Positions 48,611 to 59,366 are shown, numbered from the stretch's first letter. The stretch is DNA of 61,086 bases from Buttiauxella noackiae ATCC 51607 (GCF_001654865.1 NZ_LXEO01000013.1:1-61086); one strand, 5' to 3'. The notes: generated by a model from the sequence alone, not told the origin. Program-made: numbers and translations.

Positions 48611-50142
48611 AAATTCGTTCACAAGTCGGCATGGTGCTGAATCTTGATAAATGCATCGGCTGTCACACCTGTTCTGTGACCTGTAAAAACGTCTGGACCA
48701 GCCGCGAAGGGATGGAGTACGCGTGGTTTAACAACGTCGAAACCAAACCGGGTATCGGTTATCCGAATGACTGGGAAAACCAGGAAAAATGGAAGGGCGG
48801 TTGGATTCGTAAAATCAACGGCAAGCTGCAACCGCGCATGGGTAACCGCGCCATGCTGCTGGGTAAAATCTTCGCTAACCCGCATCTGCCGGGCATCGAT
48901 GATTACTACGAGCCGTTTGATTACGACTACAAGCATTTGCACAACGCGCCGGAAGGTAAGCACCAGCCGATCGCGCGTCCACGCTCGCTGATTACCGGCC
49001 AGCGTATGAACAAGATCGAAGCGGGCCCGAACTGGGAAGAGATCCTCGGCGGCGAGTTTGAAAAACGCGCCAAAGATCAGAACTTCCTGAACATGCAAAA
49101 AGCGATGTACGGCCAGTTCGAAAACACGTTTATGGCTTACCTGCCGCGTCTGTGCGAACACTGCCTGAACCCAGCGTGTGCGGCAACGTGCCCGAGTGGC
49201 GCGATCTATAAGCGTGAAGAAGACGGAATCGTTCTGATTGACCAGGACAAGTGCCGTGGCTGGCGTATGTGCATCACCGGCTGCCCGTACAAAAAGATCT
49301 ACTTCAACTGGAAAACTGGTAAATCTGAGAAGTGCATTTTCTGTTATCCGCGTATCGAAGCCGGTATGCCAACAGTTTGCTCTGAAACCTGTGTAGGCCG
49401 TATCCGTTATCTCGGCGTGCTGCTTTACGATGCGGATGCTATTGAAGAAGCAGCAAGCACCGAAAACGAAAAAGATCTCTACGAGCGCCAACTGAGCATT
49501 TTCCTTAATCCGAACGATCCGGCGGTTATTGAACAGGCTCTGAAAGATGGCATTCCACAGAGTGTGATTGATTCCGCACAGCAGTCACCGGTTTACAAAA
49601 TGGCGATGGACTGGAAGCTGGCTTTGCCGCTGCACCCGGAATACCGCACGTTGCCGATGGTTTGGTATGTACCACCGTTGTCGCCAATTCAGTCTGCGGC
49701 TGACGCGGGTGAACTGCCGCACACTGGCATTCTGCCTGACGTTGAAAGCCTGCGAATTCCGGTGGAATACCTGGCGAACCTGCTGACCGCTGGTGACACC
49801 GCGCCGGTTCTGCGTGCGCTGAAACGTATGATGGCAATGCGCCACTATAAACGTGCCGAAACCGTTGATGGGGTTCACGATATTAGCGCGCTGGAAGAAG
49901 TTGGCCTGACTGAAGCCCAGGCGCAGGAGATGTACCGCTACCTGGCGATTGCGAACTATGAAGATCGTTTCGTGATCCCAACCAGCCATCGTGAAATCGC
50001 GGCAGATGCCTTCCCTGAGCGTAATGGTTGCGGTTTCAGCTTCGGCGATGGTTGCCACGGTTCTGACAGCAAATTCAATCTGTTCAATAGCAAACGTATT
50101 GACGCAATTGATGTGACCAGCAAAACGGAGCCAAAACCATGA
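48607..50142 (+). CDS. narH: Respiratory nitrate reductase A, beta subunit
   Basis: 511 residues. Four cysteine clusters for three 4Fe-4S and one 3Fe-4S centre: CIGCHTCSVTCKNVW (about 16-30), CEHCLNPACAATCPSGA (about 184-200), CRGWRMCITGCPYKK (about 217-231, with Trp replacing the second Cys of the 3Fe-4S site) and CIFCYPRIEAGMPTVCSETC (about 244-263). Wires electrons from NarI to NarG. Overlaps narG and narJ by four bases each. Confidence 0.98.
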   Translation: MKIRSQVGMVLNLDKCIGCHTCSVTCKNVWTSREGMEYAWFNNVETKPGIGYPNDWENQEKWKGGWIRKINGKLQPRMGNRAMLLGKIFANPHLPGIDDYYEPFDYDYKHLHNAPEGKHQPIARPRSLITGQRMNKIEAGPNWEEILGGEFEKRAKDQNFLNMQKAMYGQFENTFMAYLPRLCEHCLNPACAATCPSGAIYKREEDGIVLIDQDKCRGWRMCITGCPYKKIYFNWKTGKSEKCIFCYPRIEAGMPTVCSETCVGRIRYLGVLLYDADAIEEAASTENEKDLYERQLSIFLNPNDPAVIEQALKDGIPQSVIDSAQQSPVYKMAMDWKLALPLHPEYRTLPMVWYVPPLSPIQSAADAGELPHTGILPDVESLRIPVEYLANLLTAGDTAPVLRALKRMMAMRHYKRAETVDGVHDISALEEVGLTEAQAQEMYRYLAIANYEDRFVIPTSHREIAADAFPERNGCGFSFGDGCHGSDSKFNLFNSKRIDAIDVTSKTEPKP

Positions 50143-50840
50143 TTGAACTTCTGGTGATTTCCCGCTTGCTCGAGTACCCGGATGCTGCCCTGTGGCAGCA
50201 TCAACAGGAACTTCGCGACGTGCTGGCAGAAGGTGGTGCGTTGAATCTTCAGCAGGCCGCGCAGCTTAATGATTTCATTACGACGTTGTGCAGCCGTGAT
50301 TTGTTAGATGCACAAGCAAGCTACAGCGAGCTTTTCGACCGAGGCCGTGCGACCTCTTTACTGTTGTTCGAACACGTGCATGGTGAATCTCGCGATCGCG
50401 GCCAGGCGATGGTGAATCTGATGGGACAGTACGAACAAGCCGGTATGGAAATCGACAGCCGTGAGCTGCCAGACCACCTGCCGCTGTATCTCGAGTATTT
50501 GTCTCAGCGTGATGAAGCCGAAGCGCGTGGTGGTTTGCAGGATGTGGCGCCAATTCTGGCGCTGCTGGCAGCCCGTCTGAAACAGCGTGAAAGCGCCTAT
50601 GCGGCACTGTTTGATGTGCTGCTGGGTCTGTCTCAAAGTGACGTTGCGGTTGAAAGCGTCATTAAGCAAATCGCAGATGAAGCACGCGATGACACTCCGC
50701 AGGCGCTGGATGCGGTTTGGGAAGAAGAACAGGTGAAATTTGTGGCGGACGCCGGTTGTGGTGAATCTGAGATTAGCAACCATCAGCGTCGTTTTGCCGG
50801 GGCTGTCGCTCCGCAGTATTTGAATATCGGAGGACAGTAA
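50139..50840 (+). CDS. narJ: Nitrate reductase molybdenum cofactor assembly chaperone
   Basis: 233 residues (E. coli 236), an acidic, helical protein of the TorD/NarJ family ([15 protein letters not shown] at the start; [17 protein letters not shown] near 70-86). It binds apo-NarG, allows Mo-bis-MGD insertion and is not part of the final complex. Begins inside the narH stop and ends two bases before narI. Confidence 0.97.
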   Translation: MIELLVISRLLEYPDAALWQHQQELRDVLAEGGALNLQQAAQLNDFITTLCSRDLLDAQASYSELFDRGRATSLLLFEHVHGESRDRGQAMVNLMGQYEQAGMEIDSRELPDHLPLYLEYLSQRDEAEARGGLQDVAPILALLAARLKQRESAYAALFDVLLGLSQSDVAVESVIKQIADEARDDTPQALDAVWEEEQVKFVADAGCGESEISNHQRRFAGAVAPQYLNIGGQ

Positions 50841-50842
50841 TC

Positions 50843-51520
50843 ATGCAATTTCTCAATGTGTTCTTCTTTGACATCTACCCGTATCTTTGCGGGACAGTGT
50901 TCCTGGTCGGTAGTTGGCTGCGTTATGACTATGGCCAGTACACCTGGAAAGCGGGTTCCAGTCAGATGCTCGACCGTAAAGGCATGAACCTGGCATCAAA
51001 CCTGTTCCACATCGGTATTCTGGGTATTTTTGCTGGTCACTTCCTTGGGATGCTGACGCCGCACTGGATGTACGAGTCGTTCCTGCCGCTTGAAGTGAAG
51101 CAGAAAATGGCGATGTTTGCCGGTGGTGCGAGTGGTGTGATGACGTTGATTGGTGGCGGTCTGCTGTTGAAACGTCGTTTGTTCAACCCACGTATTCGCG
51201 CGACGTCAACAACTGCAGATATTCTGATCCTCAGCCTGCTGGTGATCCAGTGTGCTCTGGGCCTGGGAACTATTCCGTTCTCGGCACAGCATATGGACGG
51301 CAGCGAAATGATGAAGCTGGTTGGCTGGGCACAGACGGTTGTGACCTTCCACGGCGGCGCATCTGAGCATCTGGATGGTGTGGCATTTATCTTCCGCGTG
51401 CATTTAGTGTTGGGTATGACACTGTTCCTGCTATTCCCGTTCACCCGTCTGGTGCACGTCTGGAGTGCGCCGGTTGAGTATTTGACGCGTAAGTATCAGG
51501 TTGTTCGCGCTCGTCGCTAA
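50843..51520 (+). CDS. narI: Respiratory nitrate reductase A, gamma subunit (cytochrome b)
   Basis: 225 residues, the E. coli length, five membrane helices. The four heme b ligands are present: H56 (SNLFHIG), H66 (FAGHFLG), H187 (VTFHGG) and H205 (FRVHLVLG). It oxidises quinol near the periplasmic face and anchors NarGH. Last gene of the operon, followed by a terminator. Confidence 0.98.
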   Translation: MQFLNVFFFDIYPYLCGTVFLVGSWLRYDYGQYTWKAGSSQMLDRKGMNLASNLFHIGILGIFAGHFLGMLTPHWMYESFLPLEVKQKMAMFAGGASGVMTLIGGGLLLKRRLFNPRIRATSTTADILILSLLVIQCALGLGTIPFSAQHMDGSEMMKLVGWAQTVVTFHGGASEHLDGVAFIFRVHLVLGMTLFLLFPFTRLVHVWSAPVEYLTRKYQVVRARR

Positions 51521-51540
51521 GTGATGTGTGCCTGATTTGA

Positions 51541-51570
51541 AAATACCTGGCTTCGGCCGGGTATTTTTTT
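51541..51570 (+). terminator. Intrinsic terminator of narGHJI
   Basis: AAATACCTGGC-TTCG-GCCGGGTATTT stem with a UUCG-type loop and one G-T pair, then a T run. Confidence 0.92.
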
Positions 51571-51579
51571 GTCTGTAAT

Positions 51580-51664
51580 GTTGGATGGTGCTGCACTTAT
51601 CCGACTTACGGTTAGGTTTTGAAGTTGTCATTTGTAGGTTGGATAAGCGAAGCGTCATCCAACA
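51580..51664. repeat. REP/BIME-type palindromic pair
   Basis: Two inverted REP-like units: GTTGGATGGTGCTGCACTTA near 51580 and GTAGGTTGGATAAGCGAAGC at 51634, related to the pair after ychO. They sit in the convergent gap after narI. Confidence 0.7.
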
Positions 51665-51680
51665 AAGATGGTTGAACATG

Positions 51681-51891
51681 ATGCGATTTGGATTTGGTTT
51701 GGAGGTACTTCAGGAGATGGTGGCGGGGGAAGGATGACTCGACGCTTTGCGTCTCGCCCTTCGGGTCGTTGCCTGCGGCAACGCTTTCTCGCTACGCTCG
51801 AATCGAACCTTGGTCGAAGCTTCTCATCCTTCCCCAACGGGAATATGAAAGATTATGCGATTTTGAATTTGTTTGGGGGTACTTCAGGAGA
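51681..51891 (-). repeat. rtT-like repeat unit after the tRNA-Tyr genes
   Basis: A block of about 56 bases, which includes the 19-20 bases of the tRNA-Tyr 3' end (GGTGGCGGGGGAAGGAT on the plus strand), occurs at 51681 and again at 51855, 174 bases apart. This is the layout of the E. coli tyrT operon, where repeats of about 178 bases carrying the tRNA 3' end follow the genes and yield rtT RNA. Transcription would run leftward. Between the copies the sequence differs, with a Rho-independent-like GC stem. Confidence 0.6.
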
Positions 51892-51976
<85 letters not shown>

Positions 51977-52026
51977 AGGGGTATGATGCTTGTTTGAAAC
52001 TACTGGCCGTACTTACTGCTTGAAGA

Positions 52027-52111
<85 letters not shown>

Positions 52112-52169
52112 AGGGGTATTACATTTTGTTGGCTTTCTTGCTCGCATCCTTTGTCTGGAAGCGGGGCGC

Positions 52170-52197
52170 ATCATATCAAATGAAGCGCCGCTGTAAA
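52170..52197 (-). promoter_or_regulatory. Promoter of the tRNA-Tyr operon
   Basis: On the minus strand: -35 TTTACA (52192-52197), 16-base spacer, -10 TATGAT (52170-52175), then the GC-rich discriminator GCGCCCCGC typical of stringently controlled stable-RNA promoters. It matches the E. coli tyrT promoter in layout. Confidence 0.9.
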
Positions 52198-52275
52198 GCA
52201 TTCACTATAAGAAAATGAATCGTTTGCCGTTTTTTTACACGTAACGTCGTAAACCTAAGCAATTACATGATTGAT

Positions 52276-53118
52276 CTACAGAATAATCGTGCGGTTCCCG
52301 TATACAAACACTCGCTGGGCCAACACTTGATACAATGCACGACTCAAAACGTTTTTCTCAACATCACGCCCGGCGCGCATCATATCTTCTGCGGTATAGG
52401 TGTGATCGACGTGAATAACATCTTGCATGATGATTGGGCCTTCATCCAGATTGTCATTCACATAGTGCGCAGTGGCACCGATGATCTTCACGCCACGCTC
52501 ATAAGCCTGGTGATAAGGACGTGCACCGATAAATGCAGGCAAGAATGAGTGGTGGATATTGATAATCTGGTTCGGGAAGCGTGAAACAAATTCCGGAGTC
52601 AGCACGCGCATATATTTAGCCAGCACCACATAATCAGGTTTGTGGGCTTCAATAGCGTCAGCCATCTGCTTATCGTGATCTTCACGCGTCAGCCCTTCAT
52701 GGCTCACCAGTTCGAACGGAATATCAAAACGTTCAACCAGGGTACGCAAAGTCTCATGGTTACCAATAACGGCAGCGATTTCGACATCCAGGCCGCCGTA
52801 GTTGGCTTTCATTAATAGATCACCCAGACAGTGCGCTTCTTTAGTGACCAGAATCACCACGCGGCGACGTCCTGCAGGAATGAGTTCACGTACTGAACCT
52901 TCAGGCAATGCGCCATCCAAATCTGCCAGCAGAGTTGTATCGTTGAAAATACCTTCGAGTTCGGTACGCATAAAGAAACGCCCGGTGCGATGGTCGACAA
53001 ACTCATTGTTCTGAACAATGTTCAGTTCATGCTTGTAACAAATGTTGGTGATCTTGGCGATAAGCCCTTTTGCATCGGGGCAGATGGTGCGTAGTACTTT
53101 TCGTTGTAATGCTTGCAT
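52276..53118 (-). CDS. purU: Formyltetrahydrofolate deformylase
   Basis: 280 residues (E. coli 280). N-terminal ACT domain (about 1-85; RTICPDAKGLIAKITNICY), then a formyltransferase-like domain with NIHHSFLPAFIGARPYHQA (about 200-218) that carries the catalytic Asn/His. It hydrolyses 10-formyl-THF to formate for PurT and balances one-carbon pools; regulated by methionine and glycine in E. coli. Confidence 0.97.
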   Translation of the reverse strand: MQALQRKVLRTICPDAKGLIAKITNICYKHELNIVQNNEFVDHRTGRFFMRTELEGIFNDTTLLADLDGALPEGSVRELIPAGRRRVVILVTKEAHCLGDLLMKANYGGLDVEIAAVIGNHETLRTLVERFDIPFELVSHEGLTREDHDKQMADAIEAHKPDYVVLAKYMRVLTPEFVSRFPNQIINIHHSFLPAFIGARPYHQAYERGVKIIGATAHYVNDNLDEGPIIMQDVIHVDHTYTAEDMMRAGRDVEKNVLSRALYQVLAQRVFVYGNRTIIL

Positions 53119-53173
53119 TGCAGGCTAAGTCCTGTTGTACGTGTGTTTGCTAACTGATTTGTGCCACGGAGCG

Positions 53174-53632
53174 CTATTGCCCACAACACTTTTTATATTT
53201 TTTCCCAGAACCGCAAGGGCAGGGATCATTGCGACCAAACTGCGGGCGTGTTCCATCGATATAGTACCACTGGCCGTTTTCCTTTAAGAACCGAGAACGC
53301 TCGATAATGGCATTTTCTTCGCCTTGTTCTTCAAAACGCGCGACAAAACTGACGAAAGCTTCGTTTTCATCGTGTCCGGCAGTAGCTTCATAAACTGTCA
53401 GACCTAACCACGAGGTTACGCCAAAACTTCCTGAAATATCTGATTTCAGCGAAGGGCTACGGGTTTGCGGATGCCAGGTCGCTACGAGGTAATCTGCATC
53501 TTGCATCACGTAAGCACAATAACGTGAACGCATTAGCTGTGATGGGGTTGGCGCAAGCTGGTCTGCGCGTAGGTATGGCTGGCAACATAAGCTATACTCC
53601 AGACCGCTACCACAAGGGCAAAGTTGCGACAC
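53174..53632 (-). CDS. ychJ: SEC-C motif protein YchJ
   Basis: 152 residues from a GTG start, with AGGAG upstream. Cysteine-rich ends: [13 protein letters not shown] at 5-17 and a SEC-C zinc motif [16 protein letters not shown] at 136-151. The middle ([17 protein letters not shown]) is conserved and NTF2-like. Function unknown. E. coli homologue has the same length and position next to purU. Confidence 0.95.
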   Translation of the reverse strand: MSQLCPCGSGLEYSLCCQPYLRADQLAPTPSQLMRSRYCAYVMQDADYLVATWHPQTRSPSLKSDISGSFGVTSWLGLTVYEATAGHDENEAFVSFVARFEEQGEENAIIERSRFLKENGQWYYIDGTRPQFGRNDPCPCGSGKKYKKCCGQ

Positions 53633-53748
53633 AGCATCTCCTTGGTTACAAAAAAATAGTCGGCGTAAATACGCGGGGTAGTTATGTTAACTGAGCTGTG
53701 GCGAGTTCGCCACGCGGTGTTAAACCGGGGAAGATAGACCGAGGCGGA

Positions 53749-54657
53749 ATGAGACAGGTAAAGATCGGCCTGGCATTAGGGTCGGGAGCAGCAAAAGGAT
53801 GGACGCATATTGGTGTCATTAATGCGTTAAAGCGAGCAGGCATTCAGGTTGATATCGTCGCAGGTTGCTCGGTGGGGGCGCTGGTGGGTGCCGCTTATGC
53901 CAGTAATCGTTTACCGATGATGGAACGCTGGGTGCGTTCGTTCGGCTATTGGGATGTACTGCGACTCATGGACCTTTCCTGGCGTCGTGGCGGTTTGTTG
54001 CGTGGTGAAAGAGTTTTCAACAACGTCCGCAAAATCATAACCGAAGAGAAGATTGAGGACTGTGCATTACGTTTTGGCTCTGTTGCCACCAATTTAAGCA
54101 CCGGGCGCGAGTTGTGGTTCACGGATGGCGATTTGCATCAGGCTGTCCGGGCATCTTGCAGTATGCCGGGGCTTTTGTCGCCGGTCGGGTATAACGGCTA
54201 CTGGCTGGTGGATGGTGCAGTGGTTAACCCGGTGCCTGTTTCGCTAACGCGTGCGTTGGGGGCCGATATCGTGATTGCCGTCGACCTGCAACATGATGCG
54301 CATCTGATGCAGCAAGATTTACTCTCCGTCAATATGACTACTCCTCTGGCTGAAAATCAGGTGCAACCTGATTCATGGCGTGGTCGTTTACGCGAACAGC
54401 TCGGAAAAATCACTACCCGGCGCGCCAATACCACGCCAACGGCCATGGAAATCATGACCACCTCTATTCAGGTGCTGGAAAACCGCTTAAAGCGTAACCG
54501 TATGGCGGGTGACCCACCGGATATTTTGCTGCAACCTTTTTGCCCCCAGATTTCTACGCTTGATTTCCACCGTGCCGCGGAAGCGATAAGCGCGGGCAGT
54601 CTGGCCGTCGAGAAAAAGATGGATGAGCTACTGCCATTGGTTCGTACCCATGATTGA
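53749..54657 (+). CDS. rssA: Patatin-like phospholipase RssA
   Basis: 302 residues from ATG 53749 (GAGG five bases upstream; E. coli 301). Patatin motifs: oxyanion loop LGSGAAKGW (about 9-17), nucleophile GCSVG (about 40-44), and VDGAVVNPVP with the catalytic Asp (about 153-162). In an operon with rssB but not needed for RpoS control in E. coli; its substrate is not known. Confidence 0.95.
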   Translation: MRQVKIGLALGSGAAKGWTHIGVINALKRAGIQVDIVAGCSVGALVGAAYASNRLPMMERWVRSFGYWDVLRLMDLSWRRGGLLRGERVFNNVRKIITEEKIEDCALRFGSVATNLSTGRELWFTDGDLHQAVRASCSMPGLLSPVGYNGYWLVDGAVVNPVPVSLTRALGADIVIAVDLQHDAHLMQQDLLSVNMTTPLAENQVQPDSWRGRLREQLGKITTRRANTTPTAMEIMTTSIQVLENRLKRNRMAGDPPDILLQPFCPQISTLDFHRAAEAISAGSLAVEKKMDELLPLVRTHD

Positions 54658-54750
54658 GTATGGTGAAAACTCGCATCTTCAGGCAATTCTGACAGGCGGT
54701 GATTGTCATACCATGCCACTATTGATCTATCGCCAGTCAGGGGAGCGAAA

Positions 54751-55764
54751 ATGACACAGCCACTCGTTGGAAAACTGATTCTCATTGTTGAGGATGAGCC
54801 CGTTTTTCGCTCTTTACTGGAAAATTATCTCTCTTCCTTAGGTGCGGTCATTGCTGTTGCAGTCGATGGTATAGACGCTCTGGAAAAGATGACCAGTTTT
54901 TCGCCCGATCTGCTGATTTGCGATCTGGCTATGCCACGCATGAATGGATTGAAACTGGTAGAGCACTTGCGTAATGAAGGAGTGCAGACGCCAATACTGG
55001 TGATCTCCGCCACGGAAAACATGTCAGATATCGCTAAAGCGCTGCGCTTTGGGGTGCAGGATGTCCTGCTCAAGCCCATTAAAGATCTCAATCGTCTACG
55101 TGAAACCGTTTTCGCCTGCCTCTATCCCAACATGTTTAATTCGCGTGTTGAGGAAGAGGAGCGGTTATTTCAGGACTGGGATGCGCTGGTAAGCGACCCG
55201 CAGGCTGCATCTACATTACTTCAAGAACTACAACCTCCAGTACAACAGGTGATTTCGCATTGCCGGGTGAATTACCGCCAGTTAATTACTCTTAATCAAC
55301 CAGGACTTGTTCTGGATATTGCGGCGTTGTCAGAGAACGACCTGGCATTTTATTGTCTTGATGTGACAAGAGCAGGGGATAATGGGGTGCTGGCAGCGTT
55401 GTTATTAAGAGCTCTATTTAATGGGCTATTGCAGGAACAACTCTCCAAACAAAACCAACGTTTACCTGAGCTCGGTAATTTACTCAAACAAGTGAATCAA
55501 TTATTACGTCAGGCCAATCTTACCGGGCAGTTTCCGCTGATGGTGGGTTATTATCATAGCGAGCTCAAAACCCTCATTTTGGTATCGGCTGGGCTAAATG
55601 CCACCTTAAATACCGGTGAGCATCAAATTCAGGTCAGCAATGGTGTGCCTTTAGGGACACTGGGCAATACTTATCTCAATCAAATTAGCCAGCGCTGTGA
55701 GTCATGGCAGTGTCAGGTTTGGGGAAGTGGCGGGCGATTACGGCTGATGTTGTCTGCGGAATGA
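54751..55764 (+). CDS. rssB: Adaptor RssB for RpoS degradation
   Basis: 337 residues from ATG 54751, the E. coli length, with GGGGAG upstream. N-terminal receiver with phospho-acceptor D58 (LLICDLAMPRMNG), and a PP2C-like C-terminal domain (about 170-337; GDNGVLAALLLRALFNGLLQ) that has lost metal ligands. It delivers sigma-S to ClpXP. Follows rssA by 93 bases on the same strand. Confidence 0.97.
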   Translation: MTQPLVGKLILIVEDEPVFRSLLENYLSSLGAVIAVAVDGIDALEKMTSFSPDLLICDLAMPRMNGLKLVEHLRNEGVQTPILVISATENMSDIAKALRFGVQDVLLKPIKDLNRLRETVFACLYPNMFNSRVEEEERLFQDWDALVSDPQAASTLLQELQPPVQQVISHCRVNYRQLITLNQPGLVLDIAALSENDLAFYCLDVTRAGDNGVLAALLLRALFNGLLQEQLSKQNQRLPELGNLLKQVNQLLRQANLTGQFPLMVGYYHSELKTLILVSAGLNATLNTGEHQIQVSNGVPLGTLGNTYLNQISQRCESWQCQVWGSGGRLRLMLSAE

Positions 55765-55964
55765 GCATCTGGATGGTTGAAATCATTTAGGTTTTCTCCC
55801 CTATCATTGCTGGTGGTAATATCGTATCTATCCAAATCGTATTAGTCTTAAATTATCAACGCAACGGGTAAACAGCCGCAGATTCCATTTTTAAGCTGAT
55901 ATACTCGAGACGTTTTTTTAATTGACGTGCAAGTGAAAACTTGAACAGTCCAGGAGATTTTTCA

Positions 55965-56873
55965 ATGGCTGCCATTAATTCTAAAGTAAGAAAAGCAGTA
56001 ATCCCTGTCGCGGGATTGGGCACACGTATGTTACCGGCTACCAAGGCGATTCCAAAAGAGATGCTGCCTTTAGTCGATAAACCGTTAATTCAGTATGTGG
56101 TTAATGAATGTATCGCCGCAGGCATTACTGAAATTGTGCTGGTGACTCACTCTTCGAAAAACTCCATCGAAAACCACTTCGATACCAGCTTTGAACTTGA
56201 AGCTATGCTGGAAAAACGTGTTAAGCGCCAGTTGCTGGATGAAGTTCAGGCTATTTGCCCTCCACATGTCACTATCATGCAGGTTCGTCAGGGTCTGGCT
56301 AAAGGTTTGGGTCACGCCGTGCTGTGTGCTCATCCTGTCGTTGGCGACGAGCCAGTAGCCGTTATCCTGCCAGACGTTATCCTGGATGAGTTCGAATCCG
56401 ATCTTTCCCAGGACAACCTGGCTGAAATGATCAAACGTTTTGATACAACAGGCCACAGCCAGATTATGGTTGAGCCGGTAGAAGATGTTACCGCTTACGG
56501 TGTTGTTGACTGCAAAGGTGTTGAGTTAAACGAAGGCGATAGCGTGCCAATGGTCGGTATTGTTGAGAAACCTAAAGCCGATGTTGCTCCATCTAATCTT
56601 GCAGTTGTAGGCCGTTATGTTCTGACCGCCGACATCTGGCCGCTGCTGTCCAAAACACCTCCAGGTGCTGGTGATGAAATTCAGCTGACTGACTCTATTG
56701 CTATGTTGATGGAAAAACAGACTGTTGAAGCCTATCACATGAAAGGCGTGAGCCATGATTGTGGTAACAAACTCGGTTATATGCAGGCGTTTGTGGAGTA
56801 CGGTATCCGTCACAGCACTTTGGGCGCAGATTTTAAAGCCTGGCTAGAAGAGACAGTTGGCGCGAAAAAGTAA
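55965..56873 (+). CDS. galU: UTP-glucose-1-phosphate uridylyltransferase
   Basis: 302 residues from ATG 55965 (AGGAG eight bases upstream), the E. coli length. Nucleotide-binding loop [19 protein letters not shown] (about 16-34), KPLIQYVV, and [20 protein letters not shown] (about 205-224). Makes UDP-glucose for LPS, capsule and trehalose. Followed after 24 bases by ugd, so UDP-glucose supply is linked to its oxidation. Confidence 0.98.
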   Translation: MAAINSKVRKAVIPVAGLGTRMLPATKAIPKEMLPLVDKPLIQYVVNECIAAGITEIVLVTHSSKNSIENHFDTSFELEAMLEKRVKRQLLDEVQAICPPHVTIMQVRQGLAKGLGHAVLCAHPVVGDEPVAVILPDVILDEFESDLSQDNLAEMIKRFDTTGHSQIMVEPVEDVTAYGVVDCKGVELNEGDSVPMVGIVEKPKADVAPSNLAVVGRYVLTADIWPLLSKTPPGAGDEIQLTDSIAMLMEKQTVEAYHMKGVSHDCGNKLGYMQAFVEYGIRHSTLGADFKAWLEETVGAKK

Positions 56874-56897
56874 TTCATTTCAACGCAGGATAGAAAG

Positions 56898-58238
56898 ATG
56901 AAAGTTACTGTATTTGGTATCGGCTATGTTGGACTTGTGCAGGCCGCAGTGCTTGCGGAAGTTGGTCACGATGTAATGTGCATAGATGTCGATGCGAAGA
57001 AAGTCGAAAATCTGAAAAACGGCGTGATCCCAATTTTTGAACCCGGCTTAACGCCGCTGGTGAAGAAAAACTATGAAGAAGGCCGTTTACAGTTCAGCAC
57101 CGATGCTGAAATGGGCGTCCTCCATGGTGAAATGCAGTTTATTGCCGTTGGTACTCCTCCGGATGAAGACGGGTCTGCTGACCTGAAATATGTCACCGCT
57201 GTTGCACGTACTATCGCGCAGCACATGACATCCCACAAAGTTGTGCTCGATAAATCTACCGTTCCTGTCGGAACCGCAGACAAAGTGCGCAGCGTGATGG
57301 AAGAAACGCTGAAAGCCCGTGGCGTGGATATCCCATTTGATGTGGTTTCAAACCCTGAATTCCTGAAGGAAGGGGCGGCAGTTTCTGACTGTATGCGCCC
57401 TGAGCGTATTGTTATCGGTACAGATAACGATGATGTTGTGGATTTGCTGCGTGAGCTGTACGAACCGTTCAACCGCAACCACGACCGCATGATCCTGATG
57501 GATATCCGCAGTGCTGAGCTGACCAAGTACGCGGCAAACTGTATGCTGGCGACGAAAATCAGCTTTATGAACGAGATCTCTAACCTGGCAGAACGCCTGG
57601 GTGCAGATATCGAAAAAGTGCGTATGGGTATTGGTTCAGACTCCCGCATTGGCTACAGCTTTATCTACCCAGGCTGTGGCTATGGCGGCTCCTGCTTCCC
57701 TAAAGACGTGCAGGCTCTGATTCGCACCGCCCAGCAGATTGGCTATACGCCACGTATTCTGCAGGCGGTAGAAGAGGTCAACCATGACCAGAAGTTAAAA
57801 CTCCCTGAGTTTATTACTCGTCATTTCGGAGAAGATCTGAAAGGCAAAACCTTCGCGCTGTGGGGGCTTTCTTTCAAACCGAATACCGACGATATGCGTG
57901 AAGCCTCCAGTCGCGTCCTGATGGAAGCGCTTTGGGAACGTGGTGCTCAGGTGCAGGCGTATGACCCGGAAGCAATGGACGAAGCTCAGCGCATTTACGG
58001 ACATCGTCCAGATCTGAAATTGATGGGAACTAAAGAAGCTGCATTACAAGATGCAGATGCTCTGGTTATTTGTACAGAGTGGCAAAGTTTCCGTGCACCT
58101 GATTTTGATGCAATCAAGAAATCCCTAAAGCAACCAGTTATCTTTGACGGCCGTAACCTGTATGATCCTGAGAGACTCAACAAGCGCGGCTTTGTTTATT
58201 ATGCAATCGGCCGCGGAGCGTCCATCAATATTGCATAA
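56898..58238 (+). CDS. ugd: UDP-glucose 6-dehydrogenase
   Basis: 446 residues, longer than the 388-residue E. coli Ugd and more like the long form of many Proteobacteria. NAD loop [20 protein letters not shown] (about 4-23), and the catalytic cysteine in [15 protein letters not shown] (about 255-269). It oxidises UDP-glucose to UDP-glucuronate. AGGA precedes the start. Between galU and the epimerase gene; not found at this place in E. coli. Confidence 0.93.
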   Translation: MKVTVFGIGYVGLVQAAVLAEVGHDVMCIDVDAKKVENLKNGVIPIFEPGLTPLVKKNYEEGRLQFSTDAEMGVLHGEMQFIAVGTPPDEDGSADLKYVTAVARTIAQHMTSHKVVLDKSTVPVGTADKVRSVMEETLKARGVDIPFDVVSNPEFLKEGAAVSDCMRPERIVIGTDNDDVVDLLRELYEPFNRNHDRMILMDIRSAELTKYAANCMLATKISFMNEISNLAERLGADIEKVRMGIGSDSRIGYSFIYPGCGYGGSCFPKDVQALIRTAQQIGYTPRILQAVEEVNHDQKLKLPEFITRHFGEDLKGKTFALWGLSFKPNTDDMREASSRVLMEALWERGAQVQAYDPEAMDEAQRIYGHRPDLKLMGTKEAALQDADALVICTEWQSFRAPDFDAIKKSLKQPVIFDGRNLYDPERLNKRGFVYYAIGRGASINIA

Positions 58239-58252
58239 TAAATGAGGGTTGT

Positions 58253-59263
58253 ATGAAATTTCTGGTTACCGGCGCCGCAGGCTTTATTGGATTTCATGTC
58301 AGTGAACGACTGCTGGCAGCCGGTCACCAGGTTATCGGTATCGATAACCTGAATGACTATTATGATGTCAATCTTAAGCAAGCTCGCCTTGATCTCCTCG
58401 CTCCACATTCTTCATTCCGTTTCGATGAAATTGACCTTGCCGATCGTAATGCCATGGCTGAATTATTTGCCAAAGAGAAATTTGATCGTGTGATTCATCT
58501 TGCTGCACAAGCAGGTGTGCGTTATTCCATCGATAACCCTCACGCTTATGCGGATTCAAACCTTGTAGGGCATTTAAATGTTCTTGAGGGTTGTCGCCAT
58601 AATAAAGTGGGGCATCTGTTATATGCTTCGTCCAGTTCGGTATATGGACTAAATCGCAAACTTCCGTTCTCAACTGATGACACTGTTGATCATCCAATAT
58701 CATTATATGCGGCAACCAAAAAAGCTAACGAGTTGATGTCGCATACATACTCGCACTTATATGGGTTACCGACGACCGGTTTACGCTTTTTCACTGTTTA
58801 TGGTCCATGGGGGCGCCCGGACATGGCGTTATTTAAATTTACCCGTGCGATTGTCGAAGGTAAGAGTATCGACGTTTATAATCATGGGCAAATGCGTCGT
58901 GACTTCACTTATATTGATGATATTGCAGAGGCGATCGTTCGTTTGCAGGATGTCATTCCTCAGGCTGATTCCGAGTGGACAGTAGAGGAAGGAACTCCAG
59001 CGACAAGTTCAGCACCTTATCGAGTTTATAACATTGGGAACAGTAATCCGGTTACATTGATGGATTATATTACTGCGCTTGAAACCTCTTTAGGCAAGGT
59101 TGCCCAGAAGAATATGATGCCAATGCAGCCTGGCGACGTTCTGGAGACGAGTGCGGACACGAAAGCGTTGTATGATGTTATTGGCTTTAAACCACAGACC
59201 TCGGTTCAGGATGGCGTACAGCGCTTTGTAGATTGGTACAAGGCATTCTATAAAGTCAGCTGA
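58253..59263 (+). CDS. UDP-glucuronate 4-epimerase
   Basis: 336 residues, extended short-chain dehydrogenase fold. NAD loop TGAAGFIGFHV (about 6-16), HLAAQAGVRYSIDNP (about 82-96), active-site SSSVYG (about 125-130) and YAATKKANE (YxxxK, about 151-159). The sequence is the UDP-GlcA 4-epimerase (Uge/LspL/Gla) type rather than GalE, so it gives UDP-galacturonate. ugd ends 14 bases upstream. The gene is more AT-rich than galU. Closed by a terminator. Confidence 0.9.
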   Translation: MKFLVTGAAGFIGFHVSERLLAAGHQVIGIDNLNDYYDVNLKQARLDLLAPHSSFRFDEIDLADRNAMAELFAKEKFDRVIHLAAQAGVRYSIDNPHAYADSNLVGHLNVLEGCRHNKVGHLLYASSSSVYGLNRKLPFSTDDTVDHPISLYAATKKANELMSHTYSHLYGLPTTGLRFFTVYGPWGRPDMALFKFTRAIVEGKSIDVYNHGQMRRDFTYIDDIAEAIVRLQDVIPQADSEWTVEEGTPATSSAPYRVYNIGNSNPVTLMDYITALETSLGKVAQKNMMPMQPGDVLETSADTKALYDVIGFKPQTSVQDGVQRFVDWYKAFYKVS

Positions 59264-59290
59264 TGTTAAGATTGGTTGGCAGTTAAATGA

Positions 59291-59315
59291 AAAAGGAAGC
59301 CTGGCTTCCTTTTTT
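59291..59315 (+). terminator. Intrinsic terminator of the galU-ugd-epimerase run
   Basis: AAAGGAAGC / GCTTCCTTT arms with a 3-base loop, then a T run. Confidence 0.9.
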
Positions 59316-59366
59316 GTTAGCGCAATTTATAACAACAAAAATTTGCTAATCATATCCCCAAAATAA

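Noticed and set aside
48619-49491. A 290-codon minus-strand ORF inside narH
   Set aside because: Antisense shadow of narH, no recognisable product.
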